From the NCBI GenBank assembly GCA_938036875.1, contig CALHVX010000060.1:1-40449 (forward strand): a stretch of 40,449 bases of DNA, in the 5' to 3' direction. The position numbers and the translations under genes were made by a program. Source of the DNA: an uncultured Pseudomonadales bacterium. Lineage in GTDB: Bacteria > Pseudomonadota > Gammaproteobacteria > Pseudomonadales > Azotimanducaceae. Shown here one piece after another: positions 16,182 to 25,413 of the stretch (its first letter is position 1; each line of letters starts with the position of its first letter). The notes below the pieces were generated by a model. The model was not told where the DNA came from. It ran no database searches and was given only the letters and a program-made list of their open reading frames with translations.

Positions 16182-16963
16182 GTGCTAGATCCTTTGGGCT
16201 TGGGTGCTGCGTTAGATGCATCCTCTTCGCCAACCAAAAGGCTACGTAACTGGAGTGTTGCCTTGCTCATGATCTGGCTAACCCGCGATTCACCCACGCC
16301 TAGCACTAGACCAATTTCCTTCAGATTCAACATCTCGTCGTAGTACATAGACAACACTAGCTGTTCGCGCTCGGATAGCTCCGTAATCGCCAACGCAATT
16401 CGGTCTTGCACCTCGCCCGCTTCAAAGGCTGTCGCAACATCACCCCCTTGGGGTACTTCCGATGTGCCATCTTCGCCCATCAGCAGATCGTAACTCACCA
16501 ACTTGGAGCCATTGGTGTCGTTACGCATCTTATAGTACTGATCTAGGTTAACTCCAAGATCGTCGGCGACCTCTTTGTCTTGAGCTGCGCGGCCTAACTT
16601 AGCCGAGACACGATGCATCGCTTGGCTAATCAGCCGCGTGTTCTTGTGCACCGAACGCGGCGCCCAATCACCGCGTCGAATTTCATCAACCATGGACCCA
16701 CGAATACGAATGCCAGCGTAAGTCGCAAAGCTGGCACCACGAGTATCATCAAATTTACTCGCCGCTTCCAACAAACCCACCATGCCAGCCTGAATCAGGT
16801 CATCTACATCGATGTGATCCGGTAAACGCGCAAGTAGGTGCAAGGCAATACGACGTACCAAAGTGCCGTACTCTTGCACCAGTTGGGCAACATCACTGCT
16901 GTTGCCTGGGCTTGCTGCCAAGCGATCGGTAGCCTGATAGGCGTTGATGGCCTTATCACTCAT
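16178..16963 (-). CDS. fliA: flagellar sigma factor FliA (sigma28)
   Basis: 261 aa. It has the sigma70-family region 2 pattern (IDVDDLIQAGMVGLLEA, FATYAGIRIRGSMVDEIR) and region 4 with the helix-turn-helix LNLKEIGLVLGVGESRVSQI. It directs late flagellar genes, and a matching promoter is seen upstream of fliS in this window. It starts immediately at the fleN stop (one-base overlap), so expression is tied to the flhA-flhF-fleN operon. Confidence 0.96.
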   Translation of the reverse strand: MSDKAINAYQATDRLAASPGNSSDVAQLVQEYGTLVRRIALHLLARLPDHIDVDDLIQAGMVGLLEAASKFDDTRGASFATYAGIRIRGSMVDEIRRGDWAPRSVHKNTRLISQAMHRVSAKLGRAAQDKEVADDLGVNLDQYYKMRNDTNGSKLVSYDLLMGEDGTSEVPQGGDVATAFEAGEVQDRIALAITELSEREQLVLSMYYDEMLNLKEIGLVLGVGESRVSQIMSKATLQLRSLLVGEEDASNAAPKPKGSST

Positions 16964-17778
16964 TAGCTAGCTCGATTGTCTCGCACTAAACGGTCAACAA
17001 AAAATTCTAAGTGCCCCGAGGGCTGTGCCGGTATGGGCCATGAGTCAATTTGATCTGCAAGCTTAGAAAATGCCTTGGCTGCAGGGCTGTTAGGGTATTG
17101 CGTAAAAACCGGCTGCTGTCGTTGTACCGACTTGCGTAGGTTGTCATCAAACGGGATAGTGCCAGCATCGATGAGGTTAACATCCAAAAAACGGCTGGTG
17201 ACATTGCGCAACTTATCAAACAGCGCTGCGCGATCATCTTCTCCGCGAACCATGTTTGAGACGATACGAATGGTTTGAACGCCGTGGTGTGTGTTCAACA
17301 CTTTGATTAAAGCGTAGGCATCCGTCATCGAGGCCGGTTCGTCACAGACAACCATCAAGATTTCTTGGGCGGCACATAAAAAGCTGGTCACCTCGCTAGA
17401 TATCCCCGCTGCCGTATCAATGAGCAAGACGTCCATCTGATGAGCTATCTCACTGAAAGCGCCAATGATGCCTGCGTGCTCAACCGGCCCTAATGACGCC
17501 ATCTCGGTTAGCCCGGAAGCAGCAGGCACAATGTGCAAACCTTCAGGTCCCTCAATCAGCACATCCTGTAACTTGGCAGTGCCATCCAACACATTCTTTA
17601 AGGTGCTGGTCGGCTTTAAACCCAGCAGCACATCCACGTTCGCCAAACCGAGGTCTGCATCGAGTAGCGTGACACGTCGACCTTTGCGACTCAGCGCAAT
17701 CCCTAAATTCACCGAAACGTTGGTTTTACCAACACCACCCTTGCCACCAGTTACCGCAATCACCTGGATTGGATTCAT
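16963..17778 (-). CDS. fleN: flagellar number regulator FleN (FlhG, MinD family ATPase)
   Basis: 271 aa from the ATG at 17778, preceded by a GAGAG; an upstream start at 17793 is less likely. It has the deviant Walker A GGKGGVGKT (11-19), the LLDADLGLANVDVLLG switch and DVLLIDTAAGIS Walker B region. FleN counts flagella and, in Pseudomonas, works by binding FleQ and opposing FlhF. The FleQ-like and FlhF proteins in this window are both altered, so FleN may act on unusual partners here. Confidence 0.95.
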   Translation of the reverse strand: MNPIQVIAVTGGKGGVGKTNVSVNLGIALSRKGRRVTLLDADLGLANVDVLLGLKPTSTLKNVLDGTAKLQDVLIEGPEGLHIVPAASGLTEMASLGPVEHAGIIGAFSEIAHQMDVLLIDTAAGISSEVTSFLCAAQEILMVVCDEPASMTDAYALIKVLNTHHGVQTIRIVSNMVRGEDDRAALFDKLRNVTSRFLDVNLIDAGTIPFDDNLRKSVQRQQPVFTQYPNSPAAKAFSKLADQIDSWPIPAQPSGHLEFFVDRLVRDNRAS

Positions 17779-17859
17779 AATCTCTCTCAACAAATGTTAA
17801 ATATTGGTGCTCATACAAAATTCCAAACCGCTGGCCCAAATTGGCAAGGAATACACCAC

Positions 17860-18753
17860 TCAATTAAAGGTAGTTGTGGTTTGAAAGTTTTCAATCTGAC
17901 TTATGAGTGCATCGCGTAAGAATTCGGTTGAGGCGATCCGAATACCGTCAACAATACTGCCATCATTGCCGATCCAACCGATAGGCAAGCCGGTATCGCT
18001 CAAGGTCGCCAACCACTCCCCCCAACGATTAAGGTTATCCACCTGAGTAACGAAGAGCGCGTGAGGACCCTGTACAAGCTGCTGTAGGATGAGTTGCATG
18101 GCCTGTCGACTCAGAGTACACGGCATAACTAGACAAGAGGACACGCCCCCCAAGATGCTTCTGCATTGGGCTTCTCGGTCAATCAACACTAGAGCTTCTT
18201 GACGCCCGCGTAGCGCGTCGTTGACTTGTTCTGCCGGCATGGTTAAGCAAGTAACACCCAAGGCTTGAGCAGATGCTTGGAGAAGCTCAGTCCCCCCTAT
18301 TCGATCCACATCCGTGCTGATGAACAGGAGATCTTGTGCACTATGGCCCTGTGCAATCCAGTGCGCACCAAGCTTGACCACCGCGCTGGTACGCCCAGCT
18401 CCCGGCGGCCCGACAAACTGCCAGCGCCCGCGAAGCGGCTCAGCAAACAACGGCACGCGTTCCAATAAACTTTCCAGTACACCCCGCAAGGAGGCAACTT
18501 TAGGGTTAATGCGATCAACGTAAGCTTCATCAAATCCAAGCTCTAGCAACTGACGTTTGTAGGAAAGAGACAAGGCTTGGGTTTCGGGGACCGTGATCAG
18601 GCTTTCCGCCTCATGCAATTCAGTACAGGCCACAACCACTACCTGGCCTTGATCTTGATGCTGCTCCACAATGACAGCATCTGCACCCAAGCTGTCGCGG
18701 ACCCTAAGCAGAACCTCTTTTACGGACGTGCCGGTAAATCGTTGTGCTGCCAC
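17860..18753 (-). CDS. flhF: FlhF, short form with a degenerate SRP-type GTPase domain
   Basis: 297 aa, against roughly 400-480 for typical FlhF. The N-terminus (RFTGTSVKEVLLRVRDSLGADAVIV) is the FlhF B-domain start. The NG domain is recognisable (WQFVGPPGAGRTSAVVKLGAHW, STDVDRIGG). The key nucleotide residues have changed: Walker A reads GAGRTS where GVGKTT is usual (Arg121 replaces the lysine), the G3-region LIDTAG is LIDREA, and the G4 TKLD is TQVD. Loss of GTP binding is likely. The GTG start at 18753 follows a strong GGAGGAGGAA. It lies one base after the flhA stop. FlhF normally places the polar flagellum. Confidence 0.85.
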   Translation of the reverse strand: MAAQRFTGTSVKEVLLRVRDSLGADAVIVEQHQDQGQVVVVACTELHEAESLITVPETQALSLSYKRQLLELGFDEAYVDRINPKVASLRGVLESLLERVPLFAEPLRGRWQFVGPPGAGRTSAVVKLGAHWIAQGHSAQDLLFISTDVDRIGGTELLQASAQALGVTCLTMPAEQVNDALRGRQEALVLIDREAQCRSILGGVSSCLVMPCTLSRQAMQLILQQLVQGPHALFVTQVDNLNRWGEWLATLSDTGLPIGWIGNDGSIVDGIRIASTEFLRDALISQIENFQTTTTFN

Positions 18754-18754
18754 C

Positions 18755-20818
18755 TTATGTTCCTCCTCCGATGGTTGAAACCACGGTTATCTGTTTATTG
18801 TCTGGGATCTCTTCGTAGGCCAATACATGCACCAGGTGTCGAGACGCCCGCACGAATCTGGCCAACAATACGCGTAGCGCGTTGGACACAAGCAGTACCG
18901 CCGGCTTGCCAGCAATCTCTTGGCGATCAACGGCAGAGGCAACCGATTCTTGCAGCCGCTCCGCTAAGCCAGGCTCAATGCTTGCTGCTGTGGTTTCTGT
19001 ACCACGAGCCTGCATCAAGAGTTGCTCCAACTCAGGCTCTAAAGTAATCACGTCTAACGATGGCGCGTTGCCGTATATGTTGTGCACAATCAGCCGACCC
19101 AACGCGTGGCGTACTGTTGCTAAACGTTGCTCTGGCGTTGCGCTTTGCGCTGCGGCGGTTACCACCGCTTGGCCAATGGTGCGGATGTCGCGAATAGGTA
19201 TTTTTTCTTGCAGCAATTGCTGCAAAATATTGACGAAGTCCGAAAGGCTGCAGCTACCGGGAATCAATTGCTCTACCAGCTTTGGCGAGATATCGCCCAA
19301 GGCGTCCAGCAATTGCTGGGTTTCGTCGTGACCAAGCAACTCGTAGGCATGCTCCTGCAACAGCCTGTTTAGATGGGTTGCAACAACCGTGCTGGCATCC
19401 ACAACGGTATAGCCCAAGGTCTGCGCATGTTCCTTTTGCGCTTCTTCAATCCAGATGGCATCCAGACCAAAAGCCGGGTCTTGACCTGGAATGCCGTCAA
19501 GCTTGCCAAAAGTTTCGCCAGGATCGATGGCTAGCCATTTGTCCGGGTAAATGTCGGCCTCGGCAATGGTCACACCCATCAAGGTCACCCGATAGGAGTT
19601 AGGTAACAGATCCAAATTGTCCCGGATGTGGACGGTGGGGATTAAGAACCCCAACTCTTGGGATAGCTTTTTGCGAACACCACGAATACGTTTAAGCAGA
19701 TCCCCGGTTTGTTTGCTATCCACCAATGGGATCAATCGATAACCCACCTCTAAACCCAATGGATCCACCGGGCTTAGATCATCCCAACCTAGATCCGGCT
19801 CTGTCTCTTCTTGGAGCTCAACCTCTCCATCGGTGGCGCTGTCAGATGGCGTTTGTGGCGCTTGTCGTTGAGAAATTCGCCACGCGCCGTAGGCGGCTGC
19901 GCCACCCAGACCCAAGAAGACAAAGTGGGGCATGCCGGGTATCAAGCCAAGAATGATCAGTATCCCGGCTGCAACACCAAGCGCACGCGGATCTAGAAAC
20001 ATTTGGTTCATGACTTGATCACGCATGTCAGACTCGCCGCTCACACGGGTTACCATCATAGCTGCGGCGGTTGACAACAATAGCGAAGGAATTTGTGCCA
20101 CCAAGCCATCACCAATGGTGAGCAAGGTATAGTTCTCTAAGGCAACGCTAAAAGGCAAACCGTGTTGGGCCATGCCAATCGCGAAACCACCCAGAATGTT
20201 GATGAGCAGGATTAAGATACCGGCTACCGCATCACCGCGAACGAACTTGCTAGCACCGTCCATGGAGCCGTAAAAGTCGGCTTCAGCAGACACATCTTCG
20301 CGACGTATCCTGGCTTCGTCTTGGTCGATGATGCCCGAGTTTAGATCCGCATCAATGGCCATTTGTTTGCCCGGCATGGCATCCAAGGTAAATCGAGCAC
20401 TCACCTCAGAGATGCGCCCCGCACCTTTAGTGACTACCACAAAATTGATAATGACAAGAATGATGAAGACAACCAAACCCACCACATAGTTGCCACCAAC
20501 CACCACCTCACCAAAGGACTGGATAACCTGGCCAGCAGAGGCACCACCAGCATGCCCTTCTAAGAGAACTACCCGGGTAGAAGCCACATTTAGGGCAAGT
20601 CTAAGCAGCGTTACCACGAGTAAAATCGTTGGGAATGCAGCAAAATCTAGCGGACGCCGTGCATAGACACTAACCAACAAGACCACTACGGCCAAAGCAA
20701 TATTGAAGGTGAACGCCAGGTCCAACAAGATAACGGGGACCCGCAAAGTCATCAGCGCCAAGATAGTTAGCAACACAATGGGGACGCTTAAGTTAAATTG
20801 CCGTAGCATTGCTGCCAT
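18755..20818 (-). CDS. flhA: flagellar type III export protein FlhA
   Basis: 687 aa, the expected length. The N-terminal half has about eight transmembrane segments and the FHIPEP-family signature with ARFTLDAMPGKQMAIDADL. The C-terminal cytoplasmic domain contains conserved LGFLIPTVHIRDNL, GETFGKLDGIPGQDPAFGLDAIWI and the RALIV-type tail. FlhA is the ion-conducting, substrate-docking component of the export gate. It follows flhB by 22 bases. Confidence 0.97.
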   Translation of the reverse strand: MAAMLRQFNLSVPIVLLTILALMTLRVPVILLDLAFTFNIALAVVVLLVSVYARRPLDFAAFPTILLVVTLLRLALNVASTRVVLLEGHAGGASAGQVIQSFGEVVVGGNYVVGLVVFIILVIINFVVVTKGAGRISEVSARFTLDAMPGKQMAIDADLNSGIIDQDEARIRREDVSAEADFYGSMDGASKFVRGDAVAGILILLINILGGFAIGMAQHGLPFSVALENYTLLTIGDGLVAQIPSLLLSTAAAMMVTRVSGESDMRDQVMNQMFLDPRALGVAAGILIILGLIPGMPHFVFLGLGGAAAYGAWRISQRQAPQTPSDSATDGEVELQEETEPDLGWDDLSPVDPLGLEVGYRLIPLVDSKQTGDLLKRIRGVRKKLSQELGFLIPTVHIRDNLDLLPNSYRVTLMGVTIAEADIYPDKWLAIDPGETFGKLDGIPGQDPAFGLDAIWIEEAQKEHAQTLGYTVVDASTVVATHLNRLLQEHAYELLGHDETQQLLDALGDISPKLVEQLIPGSCSLSDFVNILQQLLQEKIPIRDIRTIGQAVVTAAAQSATPEQRLATVRHALGRLIVHNIYGNAPSLDVITLEPELEQLLMQARGTETTAASIEPGLAERLQESVASAVDRQEIAGKPAVLLVSNALRVLLARFVRASRHLVHVLAYEEIPDNKQITVVSTIGGGT

Positions 20819-20840
20819 GCTCTAGTCCTTTCTCAACATG

Positions 20841-21968
20841 CTATTTGGGGTCCACTTGAAAATCTTTGGGTACTTGGATTGGACCTAAGGTTGGCGCAGC
20901 GGGTAGCAAGCCATTTTGGTAGTTAGAAAGCTGGGCTACATAGGCCAACACTTGCGCCACTGGCCCATAGAGGCCCAATGGAATTTCTTCACCCAGTTTG
21001 GTGCTGTAGTAGATAGCTCGGGTTAATGGCGGTGAACGCAGTACCAGTACATTATGGTTTCGGGCCACCTCTTGAATTCTAAAAGCCACCGAATCCACAC
21101 CTAGGGCCACGACAATCGGTGCACTAGATTGCGCATCGTAAGTTAGCGCTACCGCATAATGCTCTGGGTTGGTTATCACCACCGTGGCTTCAGGCACATC
21201 ATCGAGCATGCGACGGTTAGCAATCTCTTGCTGTACCTGGCGAACCCTTTGTTTCACTTCAGGCTTACCTTCGCTGTTTTTGTGCTCGTCTTTCACCTCT
21301 TGCTTGGTCATCTTGATTTGCTTGAGGTTTTGCGCCACCTGGAATGGCACATCAATCACTGCAACCACAATCAACACTGCACCAAGACACAACAAAGCTA
21401 AAGCCACCTTGCCGACACCTTCTGCCATGGCAACCTGTAGCGGCATGTAGATTAGTTGGAGTAGCGGCTCTAAGGTAATCGACAAAAACACCGTAGCCAC
21501 CGAACCCAACAAGGTTATCTTTAGAATCGCTTTGCCAAGCTCCATGGAGGAGTTGGAAGAAAACATACGCTTGAAGCCTTTCATGGGGCTCAACCGGCTA
21601 GCCTTAAACGACATCGCTTTGTTTGACCAGTTAACCCCACCTACTGATGCACTACCGATAAATCCTGCGGCAAAGAGCAACAACAAAAACGGCAATACGG
21701 CCCACATACAAACCCAAGCAGCCTGGCGTAGAGCGGACCCCATGGTAAGGTCTGGATCCCCAGCAGATTGGAACAATTGGGTAGAAAAACTGGCCAACTC
21801 ATGAGAAGCGCCGGGAAACACCGCCATCAGCGCTAAAGCACCAACGGTAACCAAAGACACGCTCATCAACTCTCGGGAACGCGGTACCTGCCCTTCTTCT
21901 CTGGATTTACGCAACTTTTCTGGGGTTGCGTCTTCCGTTCTTTCTTGGCCACTCTCAGTCTCTGACAT
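20841..21968 (-). CDS. flhB: flagellar export switch protein FlhB
   Basis: 375 aa. Four transmembrane helices occupy residues 35-210, then a cytoplasmic domain. The conserved start (ESGQERTEDATPEKLRKSREEGQV) and GLYGPVAQVLAYV end are present. The autocleavage site, usually NPTH, reads NPEH at residues 267-270 (VITNPEHYAVAL). Cleavage depends mainly on the Asn-Pro pair, so function is plausible, but the third position is not the common residue. Two bases separate it from fliR upstream. Confidence 0.96.
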   Translation of the reverse strand: MSETESGQERTEDATPEKLRKSREEGQVPRSRELMSVSLVTVGALALMAVFPGASHELASFSTQLFQSAGDPDLTMGSALRQAAWVCMWAVLPFLLLLFAAGFIGSASVGGVNWSNKAMSFKASRLSPMKGFKRMFSSNSSMELGKAILKITLLGSVATVFLSITLEPLLQLIYMPLQVAMAEGVGKVALALLCLGAVLIVVAVIDVPFQVAQNLKQIKMTKQEVKDEHKNSEGKPEVKQRVRQVQQEIANRRMLDDVPEATVVITNPEHYAVALTYDAQSSAPIVVALGVDSVAFRIQEVARNHNVLVLRSPPLTRAIYYSTKLGEEIPLGLYGPVAQVLAYVAQLSNYQNGLLPAAPTLGPIQVPKDFQVDPK

Positions 21969-21970
21969 GG

Positions 21971-22741
21971 TTAACTCATCACCTGTGCAGCAAGGTCCAT
22001 AAACTCGCTAGAGAAACGAGCGTATTGGGACACCCAACCGCGAATGGCCCACCAAACGATCAACAGACCGAAGAGCAAGGCAAAAGGAAAACCGAGCGAA
22101 AAGACGTTTAGCTGTGGCGCACTTCGACTCATCACACCAAAGGTGATATTGACAATCAGCAATGCCGATACCGCCGGCAACGCCACCAACGCACCACCCG
22201 CAAACATCCAAGCGCCCATATTGACTAGGTTCAACGAAACCTCTGCGAAGCTCGATTCCAGACCGTAGGTATGTTGTTGGAACCCTGTGATCAAGACATC
22301 CAGCAGTAGCAGATGTCCATCGAGCGACAGATAGGTGAGGGTCACCAACATTAAGTAAAATTGGCTCCATACAGTAACCTGCACACCGTTACCCGGGTCC
22401 ACCATCGCGGCAAAACCTAACCCCATTTGCATGGCAATGAACTGACCTGCGACAACAAACAAGTGAAAAAAAATGGTGGCGCTAAAGCCCAAGGCGATAC
22501 CCGCAAAAGACTGCAGAAATACTTCAATTAAGGTAATCAAGTCTATCTCGGTGAGTAACGGCAGCGGCGTTAAAGTCGGGGCAACTAGAATTGAGACAGC
22601 AACAGAGGCGGCCATCTTGACGCGCACGGGTACCAAAGTATTGGCAAACACCGGTACGACCAACATAAAACCACTAATTCGAATGACCGTCCAAATGAAT
22701 TGAGATAGCCATTCCATGATGAACCCAAGTTCATAACTCAT
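21971..22741 (-). CDS. fliR: flagellar export protein FliR
   Basis: 256 aa integral membrane protein of the export gate (FliP5Q4R1 in known structures). It has about six hydrophobic segments with the family patterns RISGFMLVVPVFAN, VRVKMAASVAVSILVAPTL and AGQFIAMQMGLGFAAMVDPGNG. It lies between fliQ (6 bases upstream) and flhB (2 bases downstream). Confidence 0.96.
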   Translation of the reverse strand: MSYELGFIMEWLSQFIWTVIRISGFMLVVPVFANTLVPVRVKMAASVAVSILVAPTLTPLPLLTEIDLITLIEVFLQSFAGIALGFSATIFFHLFVVAGQFIAMQMGLGFAAMVDPGNGVQVTVWSQFYLMLVTLTYLSLDGHLLLLDVLITGFQQHTYGLESSFAEVSLNLVNMGAWMFAGGALVALPAVSALLIVNITFGVMSRSAPQLNVFSLGFPFALLFGLLIVWWAIRGWVSQYARFSSEFMDLAAQVMS

Positions 22742-22747
22742 CGATGG

Positions 22748-23017
22748 CTAACCCACGGCAAATGGAATGTCGTTAACCAACCGGCTAGCGAATTCCATCA
22801 ACTGATTTAACATCCAGGGGCCCGTGGCCATCACGGTCAGTAAGGTCGTAATGAGACGAGGCAAAAAGCTCAGTGTTTGCTCATTGATTTGGGTTGCAGC
22901 CTGAAACACCGAGACCATTAAACCCACCATCAAGCTAGGCAACACGATCACCATCACCAGCAATACCACCAACCACAGGGCATCACCAAACAGGCTTAAT
23001 ACATCAGCGGGCGTCAT
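22748..23017 (-). CDS. fliQ: flagellar export protein FliQ
   Basis: 89 aa with two transmembrane segments. The pattern [26 protein letters not shown] is the FliQ signature. Its start overlaps the fliP stop by 4 bases, fitting co-translation of the export-gate subunits. Confidence 0.96.
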   Translation of the reverse strand: MTPADVLSLFGDALWLVVLLVMVIVLPSLMVGLMVSVFQAATQINEQTLSFLPRLITTLLTVMATGPWMLNQLMEFASRLVNDIPFAVG

Positions 23018-23793
23018 GCGGCACCAAAACTACCGGCCAACATGCCCATGATGAGCACCCAACCGTCTATCATGACAAACAACATGATTTTGAAGGGCAA
23101 AGAGATGATCAGCGGCGATAACATCATCATACCCATGGACATCAAGACGCTGGCCACCACCATATCAATGACCAAAAACGGGATGAACAACATGAAGCCG
23201 ATCTGGAACGCGGTTTTTAGCTCGCTGGTCATAAACGCGGGAACCACTACAAAAAAATCTAGCTCATCCAGTTTCTCTACAGGCTCTGATTCGGACAAGC
23301 GCACGAACAGGTCTAAGTCGCCTGAGCGTGTTTGGGTGAGCATGAAAGACTTAAATACACCGGCCGCTTCGCCAAGAGCCGCTTTGGGCCCCATTTCCTC
23401 TGCCACATAGGGCTCTAATGCGACTTGGTTTACCTCTTTTAGTACCGGCGACATAACAAAGATGGTTAGAAACACGGCCAGCCCGACCAGAATTTGGTTG
23501 GAAGGTGTTTGTTGCATACCAATGGCTTGGCGGAGAATGGCAAAGACAACAATAATGCGCGTAAAGGCGGTTAGCATGATGACAAACGAAGGCAACAGGG
23601 TTAAACCTGTCATCACCGCCAAGATTTGCAGGCTTACGCTATATTGCTGTTCACCCTCGGCTCCTGTGGTAACAGAGAGCGCGGGCATCTCAAGCGCAGC
23701 GGCATGAACATCTGCCACGCCAGCAAAAACCAGCAAGCCAGCCAGGCAAAGCAAAGCCAAACCCGAGCAGCTAGGCCGTTTCAATGGATTCAT
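23014..23793 (-). CDS. fliP: flagellar export protein FliP
   Basis: 259 aa from the ATG at 23793, which overlaps the end of fliO and places a normal signal peptide at the N-terminus ([20 protein letters not shown]). The frame stays open to an ATG at 23844. Family patterns are TALTLLPS-like [38 protein letters not shown] and the C-terminal [14 protein letters not shown]. It forms the export-gate core with FliQ and FliR. Confidence 0.95.
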   Translation of the reverse strand: MNPLKRPSCSGLALLCLAGLLVFAGVADVHAAALEMPALSVTTGAEGEQQYSVSLQILAVMTGLTLLPSFVIMLTAFTRIIVVFAILRQAIGMQQTPSNQILVGLAVFLTIFVMSPVLKEVNQVALEPYVAEEMGPKAALGEAAGVFKSFMLTQTRSGDLDLFVRLSESEPVEKLDELDFFVVVPAFMTSELKTAFQIGFMLFIPFLVIDMVVASVLMSMGMMMLSPLIISLPFKIMLFVMIDGWVLIMGMLAGSFGAA

Positions 23794-24091
23794 CCGTTGT
23801 GTTGCTCGACTGAATATTCGCAACAACGTTATCGCTTTCCACACTGGAAAATTCGCCTAACGCACACATGTGTGTGGGTCCCACACCGATCAACACCTCT
23901 TTGTCATGGACACGCAGCAACACAACCCTTTCTTTCGGACCCAAATAGGTTGAGCTCAATATTTCGCAGGAGCTTTGGGTCACACCCACACGCGTGCGGA
24001 GCTTCTTGGCGATAAAGGACAACGCAAAAACGCAGGCCAACACTGCAGCTAAGGCCACCGATACGGTTTGCAGTTGGTCGAAAGATTCCAT
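23771..24091 (-). CDS. fliO: flagellar biosynthesis protein FliO
   Basis: 106 aa, with one transmembrane helix at about 9-28 ([22 protein letters not shown]) and a small cytoplasmic domain with [27 protein letters not shown], the FliO/YscJ-adjacent pattern. It helps assemble FliP. It overlaps fliN by one base and fliP by 23 bases. Confidence 0.93.
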   Translation of the reverse strand: MESFDQLQTVSVALAAVLACVFALSFIAKKLRTRVGVTQSSCEILSSTYLGPKERVVLLRVHDKEVLIGVGPTHMCALGEFSSVESDNVVANIQSSNTTDESIETA

Positions 24092-24444
24092 TAGCTGAGC
24101 GTCTGCAGGCGTTCTTCGGGGCTCACAACGTCGGTTAGCCGGATGCCAAAATTTTCGTCCACTACCACCACTTCCCCCTTAGCGATTAAGGTCCCATTAG
24201 CCAAAACATCCAAAGGCTCACCCGCCATACGAGCTAGTTCAACCACCGAACCCTTGCCTAATTTGAGCAGGCTACGAATGCTCATCTTGGTGTGTCCTAC
24301 TTCCATCGACAGGCGGACAGGTATGTTCATGACCACCTCAAGATTTTTTGGGCGGTTTGCAGCAGCACTAAAGCTCTGCTCATCAGCCTCGGTGTCCAGG
24401 CTGTCATCAGCAACTTCAGTTTGTGGGGTTTGTTCTTCGCTCAT
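24091..24444 (-). CDS. fliN: flagellar motor switch protein FliN
   Basis: 117 aa. The C-terminal SpoA domain is canonical: NIPVRLSMEVGHTKMSIRSLLKLGKGSVVELARMAGEPLDVLANG and GEVVVVDENFGIRL. The N-terminal 40 residues are acidic and Gln-rich. It forms the lower C-ring with FliM and starts 16 bases after the fliM stop. Confidence 0.96.
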   Translation of the reverse strand: MSEEQTPQTEVADDSLDTEADEQSFSAAANRPKNLEVVMNIPVRLSMEVGHTKMSIRSLLKLGKGSVVELARMAGEPLDVLANGTLIAKGEVVVVDENFGIRLTDVVSPEERLQTLS

Positions 24445-24460
24445 AGTTACGTCCGTAAAA

Positions 24461-25411
24461 TTAGCCTTGCAGCACTAGCTTGCCGGCTTGTTCTTGCATA
24501 GTTCCAGAAAAAACCGGAACGTCTTGCGCTAACAGCTGATGCCTTTGTGGCATTTCTACCTTGAGAACATCACCTGGACTCATATCCAGCAAGTCTTGCA
24601 GCCGAACTTCTGCGGTGGCCACGCAGCAACGAAGCGGCACGCTGGAATCGAGCAATTGCGCTTCGATCGTTTGCTGCCAGCTCGGGTCCTCACTTGGACC
24701 ATCTGTTCGACCTAAACCACCTAACTTGTTGAGGTAGGGTTCGAGACCCGCATGCGGCAACACAATTTGTAGTTGCCCCGCCCCACCATCAAAACTGATG
24801 GGATAACTCAGCATCAGCATCTCGTCGTCTTGGGAGAACACGTTGACTAGGTGTGGATTAGACTCTTCAGCAACCAACGCATAGCTAACGGGCAATACGT
24901 CCTGCCATGCGGCACAAAGATCAACGGCTAGGAGTTCTCGCACCCGGCCGATCACCCGCTTTTCGGTAGGTGTGAAATCCCGCGCGGTTAAGCTATGTTC
25001 TGTGTCAGTGATTTGGCCACCAAAATACCGATCCACCAGGCCATAGACCAAAGGTGCATCCAAGCAAACCAAGCTATGACCTTGTATCGGCAGCAGCGTT
25101 GTCACTGACACGCTTGTCGGCACTTGCAACTGGTTGTTTAGCTCGCCAAAAGTGAGGGATTGCTGGCCAGCGGCGCCAATCTCAACGGGGTAGCGAAACA
25201 AAGTTTGCAAGCTTTTACGCAATGCACGGGAAAAACGTTCTGCAATCATTTCAAGCACGGGCAGGCGACCATGCCTTGGTAACGACTTGGCTGTTAGGTC
25301 ATAGACTTTGACAATCCGACCGCCCTCATCCGTGTCATTGGCTGTGTCATCGTCCGAATTGGATAACAGCGCATCAATCTCGTCTTGAGACAGTACTGGT
25401 TTATCTGACAT
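24461..25411 (-). CDS. fliM: flagellar motor switch protein FliM
   Basis: 316 aa. The N-terminal CheY-binding peptide is present (LSQDEIDALLSN, residues 7-18). The middle CheC-like domain and a C-terminal SpoA-type domain (VPLRCCVATAEVRLQDLLDMSPGDVLKVEM) follow. Retention of the CheY site implies chemotactic control, although no che gene is seen in this window. It starts 2 bases after fliL. Confidence 0.96.
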   Translation of the reverse strand: MSDKPVLSQDEIDALLSNSDDDTANDTDEGGRIVKVYDLTAKSLPRHGRLPVLEMIAERFSRALRKSLQTLFRYPVEIGAAGQQSLTFGELNNQLQVPTSVSVTTLLPIQGHSLVCLDAPLVYGLVDRYFGGQITDTEHSLTARDFTPTEKRVIGRVRELLAVDLCAAWQDVLPVSYALVAEESNPHLVNVFSQDDEMLMLSYPISFDGGAGQLQIVLPHAGLEPYLNKLGGLGRTDGPSEDPSWQQTIEAQLLDSSVPLRCCVATAEVRLQDLLDMSPGDVLKVEMPQRHQLLAQDVPVFSGTMQEQAGKLVLQG

Positions 25412-25413
25412 GG

